A DNA stretch of 64,000 nucleotides from positions 4,536,001-4,600,000 of the forward strand of contig CM043001.1 of the NCBI GenBank assembly GCA_023678885.1, in the 5' to 3' direction. Position 1 is the stretch's first letter; every line of letters begins with the position of its first letter. Origin of the DNA: Pogostemon cablin (lineage: Eukaryota; Streptophyta; Magnoliopsida; Lamiales; Lamiaceae). The notes below the pieces were generated by a model, which saw nothing but the letters and a program-made list of their open reading frames with translations, was not told the origin of the DNA and did no database searches. The position numbers and the translations under genes are program-made. Of the stretch, positions 34,101 through 43,595 are shown piece after piece.

Positions 34101-37100
34101 TTCGAGATATTAGTAGTAAATGCCTTATGTGTTTTGGACAAATGATCATAGGTTAAGTATCTGGCAATGGGATATTTGGTGCAGGTTCGAGTACCTTTCC
34201 TAAGGGCAATGGGAATATCAATGTCATTTTCTTGTGGGACAATTGGGTTTGGATTATCGAGATTGACATTGGAAGGCTTGTGAAAAATAGGTGGAGTATT
34301 TTTTGGTGGGTTAGGAAAAGAAGTACCTTGAGTCTCCACAGTTCCGTTGTCCGAGGATTCCGATGAAGCTTGTGCTGGAATGATTAATTTATCTTCACCC
34401 TTTTTGGGGACATTTCTCCTAGAATAAACCAAGGGTTCTAGAGTATTTCGATTTTTTTCAATTCGTAGTATTTCCTTCTCCGACAGACCCATTTCACTAT
34501 TGATAATTGTAGATTCAGGCTCCCCATTTTTGACAGGTTGGTCAATAACCAAATTTGGAAGGGGTTCCCAAAAAATTTGGTTCCCCTAGATTCTCCCCCT
34601 GAAGCAAATTTTTGGTAAAAAATGGTTTTGTTTCCATAAAAGTGGCATCCATTGTTATGAAAAAATGTTTTGTGAGGGGATTAAAAAATTTGTAGCCTTT
34701 GCGATTTGCAGCATAGCCTAGAAAAATACATTTTTCTGCCCTAGGGTCTAACTTTGATCGGGATCTCTTAGGTATGTGAACAAAAGCAGTGCAGCCAAAA
34801 ATTTTTAGTGGTAAATCCGAATTTATCCGAGATTCCGGAAAAAACTTTTTTAAGCATTCCAATGGTGTTTTGTGCTTTAAGACTCGTGTAGGCATCCTAT
34901 TAATTAAATATGCTGCAGTTAAAATTGCATCTCCCCACAGGTATTTTGGAACATTCATGTAGAACATTATGGCCCTAGCAACTTCCAGTAAATGCTTATT
35001 TTTTCTTTCTGACACCCCATTTTGTTCTGGAGTATCAGGGCAGGTCGATTGATGTAACACACCCTTTTGTTTTAAAAAAATGTTTACATATTGATTGAAA
35101 TACTCTCTTCCATTATCGGTTCGCAAAATGCTTATTTTTGTTTGAAATTGGTTTTCAATCAAATTGTAAAATTCTTTAAAAATTTTTTCGACCTCATTTT
35201 TTTCTTTCATCAAAAATACCCAACAGAGTCGAGTATGATCATCCGTAAAAGTTACAAACCATTTTTTTCCTGATGATGTAGTTACCTTGGAAGGTCCCCA
35301 CACATCACTGTGAAATAAGTAGAAAGGTTTCGACTCAAGGTATGGTCTAGGAACATATGTTCTACGTTGACTTTTTGCAAGAACACAACATTCACATTGA
35401 AAATCTAATGGACTCATTGTTTTAAATAAATCTGGAAGCAAATATTTCATATATGAAAAACTAGGGTGGCCTAAACGACAATGCCAGACCATTATTTGGT
35501 CATGAACAGAAAGGGAACTAATACTACTAAGCCCTTGAACAATTTTATTACTAGGTAAGATGTTCTCAAAATAATAAAGATCATTAACCATTCTAGCACT
35601 GCCAATCGTCCTCCCCGAGCTCCGGTCCTGAAAAATACAATGAGAGTCACAAAAAATCACGCAACAGTTAGAGTCTTTGGATAGTTTGCTAACTGATAAA
35701 AGATTGCAGGTAAGTTTAGGTACATAGAGAACAGACTTAAGGTCTATTTTTTCAGAAATTTGGACCAAACCTTTTCCAACAACAGGTGAAAAACTCCCAT
35801 CTGCAATCTTAACTTTTCTATTTTCAAGACAAGGTGAGTAAATTTTAAACAAGTTCAATGAGTTGGTCATATGATCAGATGCTCCAGAATCAATTATCCA
35901 TGGAGCAGAAATTCCAAAAACACAAGAAAAAACATTTATTTCGTTACCCGTATGTGCCACAGAGACATTAGGATTACTGGACGATGGATTAGATTTTAAC
36001 AGTGCTAGAAGCTGATCCAACTGCTCTTTGGTAATGGCGCTGGTAGTAGTTTCTGCCTCATTTGCGGAGTGAAAAGTCCGACCAGTTTTGTCTCCAATTC
36101 TGCCCTTGAAGTTGGCAGGTTTGCCATGGATCTTCCAGCATGTTTCTCGGGTATGACGCGGCTTGTTGCAATAGTCGCACCATACACTTGGTTTCTCCTC
36201 CATTTTACGCAAATTGACAGCCCCTTTGCGTATGTTTGGGGCTGTAGAAGCGAGGGCAGAACCTTCAAAAACAGGAGTAGGTCCTTTCTTACCGAGCATA
36301 ACATTCCTCCGACTCTCCTCCCTCCTAACTTCAGAGAAGACTTCGCTGAGGGATGGCAGCGGCATCCTACCAATGATTCTCCCCCGCACCTCATCGTACT
36401 CGACATTGAGACCTGCCAAAAACTTGAAAATACGGCCATTTTCCACTGTTTTATTGTGGTGTTGTCCATCTTCAATATTCTTCCACTCATGAGCATCAAA
36501 GAGATCAAGGTCCTGCCAGAGTCTCTTCAAAGAGTTGAAATACTTGGTTACTGTTTCGTCTCCTTGTCGCAGTTCACCAAGTTTGAGTGTTAACTCAAAA
36601 ATTTGGGAATGATTCCCTAAATCAGAATACATCTGATTTATATTTTCCCACAATTCACTAGCCGTAGGAAAACACATGTAATTTGCACCAATCTCCTCTT
36701 CCATGGAGTTTACCAGCCACGTCATTACCATGGAATTTTCAGCATCCCATGTAGCAAACATTGGATCATCTTTCGATGGTTTTTTCTGTTCACCCGTTAG
36801 ATATCCCATCTTTCCTCGACCCCGAATATACATTCTTACTGATTGGGACCAGCGCAAGAAGTTATCACCATTCAATTTGATGGTGGTGATTTGGACAGGG
36901 TGTGAATCAGGGGTTGTTTTTGGTAGATCTTTGGTCACTGAGGACTGCGGAATTGTGGTGGATTCGTTGGAAATTTCTGACATGGTTCTGGCTTAGGGTA
37001 GAGGTTAAGGCAAAAAATATGGGCAGGAAAGGGCTGGCTCTGATACCAACTTGAAAGAGATAAATTGAGGGAATAATTTTCTCTTCTATTGACATTGATT

Positions 37101-40065
37101 TTATAGTGCTTTCTTTCATAATTACAGCCGTCCTACAGCCACCTACAGCCACCCTAGAACATATTTACAGCTAGCTCAATATATGACAACTAGTTTAGTC
37201 TACAATTACAGCTGTTAGTCTACAATTACAGCTTATTATGCTCTATTTTTCAACAATAAGATATAAGTTTTCACCATGATATCTCGCTCCCTCTCGTTTT
37301 TTTATTATTTCTTTGAATAAGATTGTAACTATAGGTATTTGTAATGAAGATTTTGTTTGAATGGATTGAAACTAAAGTTTGGAGTTAGGGATGACAATGC
37401 CACTGGTCTGGGATGGGGTTTGGTCTGTCCCAGAACCACCCTCAAAATTTATTTTGACCTGATTGGAACAAACCGGCCCTGCAAAACCATCCTGCTCTGT
37501 TATTTTTTTTAAAAAAATATATACTCTAAATAATTCTAAAAAATGAAAAATATATTCTTTTGATCATCAAATCTATAAGCATTAACATAATATATGCTTA
37601 TTCATTTGTGTGCATATTTGATTTTAGAGTCTTACTAGGGTGATTCTGTAAGATCTACACTGTTAGATTTTAAATTAATTAACACATCCTTGAATTAAAT
37701 TTTAAAAAAATAAATAAATAAAATTGCAATTACTATTATACCCTAAACTTTCCCTATTAACCCTAGGGCGCACTGGTGTACCTGTTGCACCCTAGAATCA
37801 CCCTTTATTTTAATATCTTATATTTATTTGTACTTAATATTAATATTGTGTGTGTGTCACATATATCTATATAATTTATATATGTATATGTCGGGTCCAT
37901 GTGGCGGGTCCTAAAAACCATGACTTGTCCCTAACACACTTGACAGTTCAAACCGCCCTGTTGTGTCATCCTTATTGTTTCTAGTCGTTTTTGGTGCCAA
38001 AGTATTCAAAAGGTAATAAATTTCTCAGGAGTGGATAATATTGGCCATCATTAATTTCAAATACATTGCCTGGTTCAGGTAAAACAAGTGAAGTCTGCAT
38101 TTCTCAAGGTGGTCGATTCCCCCCATTTTCAAATGAGGGGAAGCCCCCTAAGAAAGCAAGCAAAGGGCCCAAAGATCTGACACTTTGCAGGGTTTTCCGC
38201 AAAAAGACCTGCTGTGATATTACTCAGACACACCCTGCTTTATTGTCCATTAGGATACTTGCATCATCTGGAGAAGCAAGCCCAGAGTGCTTGCAGTTAT
38301 GGGAATTATTGGAATGTTCTATCTGTGATCCATGGGTGGGGACACAGCGGGGACCTCCCCGAATATGTGCATCCTTATGTGATAGAGTTTATGAAGCATG
38401 CTCTACAGCATACTACTCCGTGGATGCAAAGTCACAGGTCTTTTATTGTTTTTAATTCTTTCAAGTTTTCAGGACTTGCTCATATCTGATTTATCTTGAA
38501 CTCCTATGCTTTTATATTGTTTAAACAATTGTTGGACTCACTCAGTGTCGTATAAAGACTTTTGAGTGCGTCACTGTGCACTTCATTGTTCATTGTGTTG
38601 GCAATGATGGCTCACAATGTTCATTGGTTTTCCACAAGTTCATTTATGCTTGCATTATCCATTCTTTTACCATGAATCATTTTATTATTTTTCTGTAGAT
38701 TAGCTGATTGGACAACCATGTTGCAGGTTCTAGCACCATGTGGAGTAGGTGACTTCGTCTGTGGTAGAGCTTCTGAGTGGGTCTCTAACGGAACTGAGCT
38801 CTGCCGTGCTGCAGGTTTCTCTGTTAGGCCTTCTGATGAACCTGAAGAATTGTCATGCTACGGTGGGAAGGGTAGTCTTGATGATATTGTGAATTCGTGG
38901 AAAACTTCACATTCTGAGATCTTACCTGGAGAAAAGAATGATTGGGTCCTCGAAGATTTTAGACAATGGATTATTGATATGCCCTTCAGTGAGAGAGTTT
39001 CTTGGGCTGTTGGTGGAATGGTTCTTACAGCTGGGCTTCTGTTTGCAAGGTCAGGAATTTATTTTGAGGAATTTATGTTTTTACGAGTATTTTATGAGTG
39101 TGTGCCATCTCTTGAAGGGATTTGGGAAAACAGATGGGCGAGGAAGTTGACCCATGCCTCTTCATCAAAGTCATAGTTTTCTGTTCAATGAATATCTTGA
39201 AATCATGTACCTGTTTTCTATGATACATATCATTAGGTTTCTAGATCCTACAAACCCTGGAGTTTTACTCAATAGTTGTGACATCAGAGGAGATTTTGTG
39301 TTACAGAAGCATTTGCAGATTATAAGTCTGGAGAAATGAAAAAAAGACTTCCTCTGTCCCACAGAATTGTTCACACTTTCATTATTTGCTTGTTCCATAT
39401 AAATGAAATAAAATCTTAATCCCAAACTTCAAAATACTCCTTAATTTCAATATTTCTTTCACTTTTTAACGCACATAACATACGTTGTATTTTATTTATT
39501 ACCTAAACATACTAAGTCAAAAAGTAGCTTTTTCTTAACATGGAACAATAAACGTGACCAGTGGTCCGGGACGGAGGGCGTATATTTACTGTTTCCAGAG
39601 CATCTTGAACCACTTCTATTATATGAAATATAATCCTATGTTCATTTAATTTCTTATCTTTATTCACAATGTGGGGGAGGATGTCTGAGCCCTGAGGTCT
39701 ATATTATTCTGAGTATCATCTGTTACTTCTCTGTTGCAATGGTCAGAAAAGCATCCTCTTATTCTGGTGCACTAGGATTATAATGTCTGTTATCTTCTTG
39801 AATTATGTTTGTTGTTTGTATTAAGTAACATGTGTAAGTATGTTATTATTCAGCCTAAATTTTGAAGCTGAGTTATCCTCTGAGAAAATATTCTGCTGTT
39901 GAATATTGTAATAATAGTTAAATGTATATATAATGCAGTAAAAGAAAAACCCACAATCAACGTCTGAAGCATGCAGCTATCCAGCGCACTGCTAGGAAAC
40001 TAGGAACAAAGATGAATGCTACATCTTCTGATAGCCAAGGAAACAGAAAGGGATCCGGAAGATGA
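31123..40065 (+). CDS. Folate-receptor-like cysteine-rich membrane protein
   Basis: Four GT-AG exons: 31123-31198, 38079-38437, 38727-39049 and 39939-40065, in frame for 294 aa. Exon 1 encodes a signal peptide (MWNFDRCCLLFFLAFFTCFL). Exons 2 and 3 carry the cysteine-rich domain: VCISQGGRFPPF, RKKTCCDITQTHPALL, CLQLWELLECSICDP, ICASLCDRVYEAC, APCGVGDFVCGRASEWVSNG (with an NGT glycosylation site) and ELCRAAGF. The end of exon 3 gives one membrane segment (VSWAVGGMVLTAGLLFA), and exon 4 a basic tail (KRKTHNQRLKHAAIQ). The pattern matches the plant family carrying a folate-receptor domain, a probable single-pass protein of the secretory pathway; ligand and function are unknown. Intron 1 (6.9 kb) holds a complete Ty1-copia element in antisense orientation. 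Confidence 0.9.
32338..32544 (-). repeat. 3' LTR of the copia element
   Basis: The plus-strand sequence starts ACTTGAAAGAG and ends TTTTTCAACA. It contains two short direct repeats: CCTACAGCCA twice, and TTAGTCTACAATTACAGCT twice. Confidence 0.95.
32552..34552 (-). CDS. Copia pol, reverse transcriptase and RNase H part
   Basis: A 666-codon frame. After a linker come the RT (WKWV-type block at about residue 195, KARLVAKGFTQ, QLDVKNAFLNGDL, YGLKQSPRAWF and the catalytic YVDD near residue 350). RNase H follows, with its acidic residues in YTDADWAG (about 510), SSAEAEF (about 553) and LYCDNKAA (about 588), ending near HVEVDKHFIKEKI and a C-terminal tail. No stop interrupts the domains. The frame overlaps the upstream gag-integrase frame by 11 bases in a different register, so production of a full polyprotein would need a frameshift or a repaired base. 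Confidence 0.95.
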   Translation of the reverse strand: MVIDQPVKNGEPESTIINSEMGLSEKEILRIEKNRNTLEPLVYSRRNVPKKGEDKLIIPAQASSESSDNGTVETQGTSFPNPPKNTPPIFHKPSNVNLDNPNPIVPQENDIDIPIALRKGTRTCTKYPIARYLTYDHLSKTHKAFTTNISKLVVPKNIQEALKDQDWRVAVFEEMNALKRNETWEIVEAPKDQKIVGCKWVFTIKSKADGSVERYKARLVAKGFTQTYGIDYQETFAPVAKINSIRVLLSLAVNLNWPFHQLDVKNAFLNGDLDEVVFMSPPPGFETKFGAGKVCRLKKSLYGLKQSPRAWFERFCNAVKRLGYVQSQADHTMFYKHSKEGKIAVLIVYVDDIILTGSDYEELGELKGKLAKEFDIKDVGVLKYFLGMEFARSKEGIFVNQRKYVLDLLSDTGMLGCKPAETPMEPNVKLQPAETKFVKEKERYQRLVGRLIYLSHTRPDIAFPVSVVSQFMHSPGSDHFEAVYRILRYLKGTPGKGLIFKRRGHLQVEAYTDADWAGSITDRRSTSGYCSFVGGNLVTWRSKKQNVVARSSAEAEFRALAQGICEVLWIKRLLLELKVIELMPMKLYCDNKAAISIAHNPVLHDRTKHVEVDKHFIKEKINNNVICVDYVHTKEQVADLLTKGLLKRQFEWLVSKLGMEDIFSPA
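34542..36983 (-). CDS. Copia gag-protease-integrase part
   Basis: An 813-codon frame. Gag begins near KLNGDNFLRWSQSVRMYI (residue ~36). The CCHC zinc knuckle CDYCNKPRHTRETC is at about 267-281. The aspartic protease DSGASDHM is near 366. The integrase zinc region starts at WHCRLGHP (~503). Integrase core acidic residues lie in HSDVWGP (~559), RTDNGREY (~623) and NGVSERKN (~655). It stops after PSKFGY, within the linker before RT. The start ATG at 36983 lies about 50 bases downstream of the primer-binding site. Confidence 0.95.
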   Translation of the reverse strand: MSEISNESTTIPQSSVTKDLPKTTPDSHPVQITTIKLNGDNFLRWSQSVRMYIRGRGKMGYLTGEQKKPSKDDPMFATWDAENSMVMTWLVNSMEEEIGANYMCFPTASELWENINQMYSDLGNHSQIFELTLKLGELRQGDETVTKYFNSLKRLWQDLDLFDAHEWKNIEDGQHHNKTVENGRIFKFLAGLNVEYDEVRGRIIGRMPLPSLSEVFSEVRREESRRNVMLGKKGPTPVFEGSALASTAPNIRKGAVNLRKMEEKPSVWCDYCNKPRHTRETCWKIHGKPANFKGRIGDKTGRTFHSANEAETTTSAITKEQLDQLLALLKSNPSSSNPNVSVAHTGNEINVFSCVFGISAPWIIDSGASDHMTNSLNLFKIYSPCLENRKVKIADGSFSPVVGKGLVQISEKIDLKSVLYVPKLTCNLLSVSKLSKDSNCCVIFCDSHCIFQDRSSGRTIGSARMVNDLYYFENILPSNKIVQGLSSISSLSVHDQIMVWHCRLGHPSFSYMKYLLPDLFKTMSPLDFQCECCVLAKSQRRTYVPRPYLESKPFYLFHSDVWGPSKVTTSSGKKWFVTFTDDHTRLCWVFLMKEKNEVEKIFKEFYNLIENQFQTKISILRTDNGREYFNQYVNIFLKQKGVLHQSTCPDTPEQNGVSERKNKHLLEVARAIMFYMNVPKYLWGDAILTAAYLINRMPTRVLKHKTPLECLKKFFPESRINSDLPLKIFGCTAFVHIPKRSRSKLDPRAEKCIFLGYAANRKGYKFFNPLTKHFFITMDATFMETKPFFTKNLLQGENLGEPNFLGTPSKFGY
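37049..37255 (-). repeat. 5' LTR of the copia element
   Basis: Appears identical to the left LTR when compared base by base by eye. It holds the presumptive promoter, which would transcribe leftward, antisense to the host gene. Confidence 0.95.
37387..37973. mobile_element. Possible hAT-like non-autonomous element
   Basis: Ends AGGGATGACAATG and TTGTGTCATCCTT are imperfect inverted repeats of the GGATGRCAA type common on small plant hAT elements. No 8-bp duplication was found. It lies in intron 1 of the folate-receptor-like gene. Confidence 0.45.
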
Positions 40066-41009
40066 GTCACTCTATCTGTAAATATTTTTCTTACTGGTAA
40101 GTCATGGAAAATATCAAATAAATCCCTGCTTTCTCATTCCCATTTTTTGAGATATACTCATCTTTTTATAAATTTTAACAGGGGCACTTCCACTAACTGG
40201 AATCATTATGTTCTCTATTTCAACTTCCTGTGAAATATTTGATGCTTGAGAGGTTGTCTCCCGTAATTTTGGTTAGTATTTGTATTCTGAAGCAGTTATT
40301 ACTCATTTGGCATGATATGGACCTATGTTGCCTTGACTAGAGAAATTCATTTTGACGTGCCAAACTTATCATTGGATATTTTACATTGAGATTCACTTAA
40401 ATGTTACTGAATATATCACACATTGGCCCTGGTAAGAAAAACTATGTTCACTTCCTTTGTAAACTATCTCAACGGAGTTACAATACCTGTCTTTATTATT
40501 ACTTTCTCCATAACAGCAAAGTAGATAGGTGTGTGTTTCTTTGGAACAGAAAGGGTTTTGCCATAATAGTGTCTGATGTTTAGAAGGCAAGAGGTTTCAC
40601 AATGTCACGTTTTCCGTTCGAAGAGTTTGGAAGACATCACATAAGGCTACTTAATGTTCCTAGTGAAATCTTGATATTGTATCTTAGTGCATAGAAGTAT
40701 TGCAAGCACCTTACATGTTTCTTATATCTGTTATCTCATCCATTTCTAATGAACTATCCTTAGTTTAATGAGCTGTCCTTCCCCATGTTAATAGTTTGAT
40801 TGAATAATAGAATATTGTAACATGAGAAGTTATTTAGGAGGTTCTCTCTCCTAAGTTGTCATTCTCTGAATTAATTCCTATGAACGAGGAGAAATTAAGT
40901 TATAGGGTTTAGATTTTATCCTCTCCAGTGTGGCTCTTGTGTATCTCTCATAAGAGATGATACATCATGGTGGTTAAATTGAGTATTGTGTTTATTAAAT
41001 GCAATTTTT
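40066..41009. other. 3' untranslated region and intergenic sequence
   Basis: The first few hundred bases presumably include the 3' UTR of the folate-receptor-like gene. No further gene or bounded repeat was recognised. Confidence 0.35.
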
Positions 41010-41372
41010 GAGTTAAAAGTTATTTTTGTCTCATAACTTTTTAAAATTTTAGATTATGTCCCAAAAAAGATATTTGTATCGATTTTGTCTCATGATTATG
41101 ATTTTTGTTTCAATTTTCGTTGGAACCCTCGATTTTTGCCGGAAATTGGTCACGTGTGTCCACCGAGGATTGCTGATCTGGACATTCGAGCTAAATTTGT
41201 CCAATAGAATTGTCACGTCACAAATAAAAAATTAAAATCTGGCTCATAGCCTTTATCCTAATTTCTTAAAATATATTTTAACTTTTTATTAAAATTAGAA
41301 CATAAACTAAAGAAACAAAAACAAAAAAACTCGATTAAAACAAAAACGTGAAAACGGAACTTGCAATCTGTG

Positions 41373-41648
41373 ATGGCAGATCCGGCAGACGGGCAGCAGC
41401 AACTTGAGACTGAGCGATGGGATCCGGCGATGCGACTTCTTCAGCGGCTGGACCGCGTTGTGGCTCGGCATTCGCGAGGGCTCGCAACATTGGCGGCGAC
41501 CACCGATGAAGAAGCGGTCGGCACTGAGTGGCGCACTCGGCTATCCACCCTTTGGAGGCGATTGACAGCGAGTGATGGGCAGCAAGATAGGGACGGCAAA
41601 TTCGCTAGTTGTTTTAATCGCGTTTTTTGGTTTTTTTTCTTTTTTTAG
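41373..41648 (+). CDS. GC-rich open frame carried by the Mutator-like element, unrecognised
   Basis: It starts MADPADGQQQLETERWDP and continues MRLLQRLDRVVARHSRGLA, ending in an F-rich tail that runs into AT-rich element sequence. It is Arg- and Leu-rich with predicted helical character. Its GC content is far above that of the surrounding arms, suggesting it was acquired. No domain is recognised; a translated product is unproven. Confidence 0.35.
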   Translation: MADPADGQQQLETERWDPAMRLLQRLDRVVARHSRGLATLAATTDEEAVGTEWRTRLSTLWRRLTASDGQQDRDGKFASCFNRVFWFFFFF

Positions 41649-41683
41649 TTTATGTTTTAATTTTAATAAAATAAGTTAAAATA

Positions 41684-42003
41684 TTCCCTCCGTCAATCTT
41701 CAATGTATCTATTTGTTTTTTGCACGTGGATTAAGGAGTACTCCCTCTGTTCCGCCCATATTGCACCGTTTACTGTAGCTTTTGTGAGAGCTTTTTGCAG
41801 TCAAACGGTGCAGTTTGACTGGGACGGAGGGAGTATTATTATTTTATGTGTAGTAGATAGTTGTATTAGTGGAAGGTGGGGTTTCATATTTTATTTGTAT
41901 TATTGGAAGGTGTAAGTTCCATATTCCAAAAAGGAAAATAGATAGATTAAGGATGGACGACCCAAAATGATAAAATTGATAGATTGACAATGGACGGAGT
42001 GAG
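41684..42003. mobile_element. Stowaway-like MITE, with another nested
   Basis: Ends TTCCCTCCGTCAATC and GGACGGAGTGAG, with TA on each side. Nested in the Mutator-like element and itself containing 41741-41833. Confidence 0.75.
41741..41833. mobile_element. 93-bp Stowaway-like MITE
   Basis: Ends CTCCCTCTGTTCCGCCC and GGGACGGAGGGAG, with TA duplications. Inner inverted repeats (GCACCGTTTACTG versus CAAACGGTGC) would fold into a hairpin. Confidence 0.85.
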
Positions 42004-42283
42004 TATATTTTAAGAAATTAGGTAAAGGATGAGTCAGATTTTTATTTTTAATTCATGACTTGGCGATTCTATTGGACGAATTTTGTTTGGATATCCTAGT
42101 CAGTAATTCTCGCCGGTTTCCCCCAAATTCATCCAACATGATCAATTCCCGACGAAAATCGAGGGTTCCAATGAAAATTTGGCAAAATTGAAATAAAACT
42201 CTCATAGTTATGAAACAAAATTGATACAAATATCTTTTTTTGAATAAAATCTAAACTTTCAAAAGTTATAAAACTTTTAACTC

Positions 42284-43199
42284 CACTTTTTACTATAGGA
42301 ATTATCACTTTTTATCTCACTCACGTAAGGGATTTGCGTGAGACGATTCCACACAAGTCTTTGCTTTAAATTATTTATTGTGTTTATTTGGAAGTTGAAA
42401 TAAATTATTTTGTTTATATTTTTTTTTGTGCATACTCCTTTCGTCTGCCGAAAAGGTATACATTTTGTCATTTCTTGCGTCTGTAGCGAAGGTACATATA
42501 TACTTTTTTAAACGCATGAGTTCGCAGCGAAGATATATATTTATATATACTTAAACATATATATATTTTTAAACGCATGAGGTTCACACATCACTAAACT
42601 GGAGAAGAGAGGGTTAAAGAGCAAAGACAGTCGTTACACATAAAAATTCCCTATTCCACCACCTATTCTATCTTCTATTCCAATAGAATGGATGAAAGAC
42701 ACATCACCCATTTCATACATGACCAACTTTTTAAATGGGTGATATTTCACAGTTCCATCCCCTTGAAATAAGGATGGAACACTAGAGGGAATAGGAAATC
42801 CCAAATGGTTATCCCAAATAATTATACATTTATTCGCGGATTATCCATTACCCGATGGATAATATCTGTACCCTACCCAATGATACATTTGAAGGTAATT
42901 GGGTTGGGTAAGAATATTAAAAATAGGATGTAGGGTAGTATATGGATTGGGCATACCCGTATCATACCCTACCCATTTACACCCTAATTTGGTACACATT
43001 AAACTAATAATAATACATGAGTTTTAAAAATTTACTAAAATAAAGGAATTTATACAATAATTGCATTTAATCGGACTTGATGTCCTTCTAAATCCGTGTT
43101 ATAAACAAGAGGACTTAAAAGTATATAAATTGAATCATATCTTAATATAAATATTTGACAAAAAAAAAAAATATTGTAATTTTATAATACTCCATCCGT
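42284..43199. other. MITE right end and intergenic sequence
   Basis: About 42292-42362 (CTCACTCACGTAAGGG, GCGTGAGACGATTCCACACAAG) resembles, in inverse orientation, the end seen at 47430-47520. The remainder, with GGTAATTGGGTTGGGTA near 42893, holds no gene. Confidence 0.4.
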
Positions 43200-43476
43200 C
43201 TCATAAAGACTTTTACACTTTCCTCATTTGTTTGTTTCACAATAATTTTTACTCTAAAAAGAAAATAAAATTACTTTATCCAACAACCTCAAAAGTTACT
43301 TGAATTTTAAAATTTTCACTCATTTTTCACATTCATAATATATTCTTTTACACTTTATTTATTATATCTAAAAATACTAAAATGTTCTTAAAAGTCAATA
43401 AAATTGGTGAAGAAATTAACTTTTCTTAAATAAAATGAAACAGTAAACATAAAAATTATAACAGGAATAGAGGGAG
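43200..43476. mobile_element. Stowaway-like MITE
   Basis: Ends CTCCATCCGTCTCATAA and GGAATAGAGGGAG, flanked by TA. The element is 277 bp. Confidence 0.8.
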
Positions 43477-43595
43477 TAATTAGTTATGAAATGTAAAAAA
43501 AATAGGAATGAATTAAAATGGTTGATAAAGTTAATTACAATATAAAAGGCAAAGGTGGAGCAATACATGTCAAAAACTACATGGCACAAACGCCC

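Larger units (their letters stand above)
32333..37260 (-). mobile_element. Ty1-copia LTR retrotransposon, nearly intact
   Basis: The element occupies 32338-37255, with 207-bp LTRs and a perfect 5-bp duplication ATAAG (32333-32337, 37256-37260). Next to the right LTR is TGGTATCAGAGCC on the minus strand (37036-37048), a primer-binding site complementary to initiator tRNA-Met. Next to the left LTR is a polypurine tract (GAGGGGGAG on the minus strand, about 32545-32553). The gag-pol order (gag, protease, integrase, RT, RNase H) is that of Ty1-copia. The LTRs look identical over their length, implying recent insertion. It lies antisense in the first intron of the folate-receptor-like gene. Confidence 0.97.
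41010..42282. mobile_element. Mutator-like element with internal GC-rich cargo (Pack-MULE-like)
   Basis: The ends GAGTTAAAAGTTAT and ATAAAACTTTTAACT are the outer parts of inverted repeats of about 270 bp (41010-41285 and 42005-42282). The flanking 9-mers GCAATTTTT and CCACTTTTT agree at 7 of 9. The interior contains a GC-rich open frame unlike the arms, plus two nested Stowaway elements. The same terminal family occurs at 47570-49340. The absence of a transposase and the presence of gene-like cargo are the Pack-MULE pattern; the cargo source is unknown. Confidence 0.7.

Noticed and set aside
36005..36593. Long frames overlapping gag on both strands
   Set aside because: They are shadows of the copia gag-protease frame, whose domains are clear.
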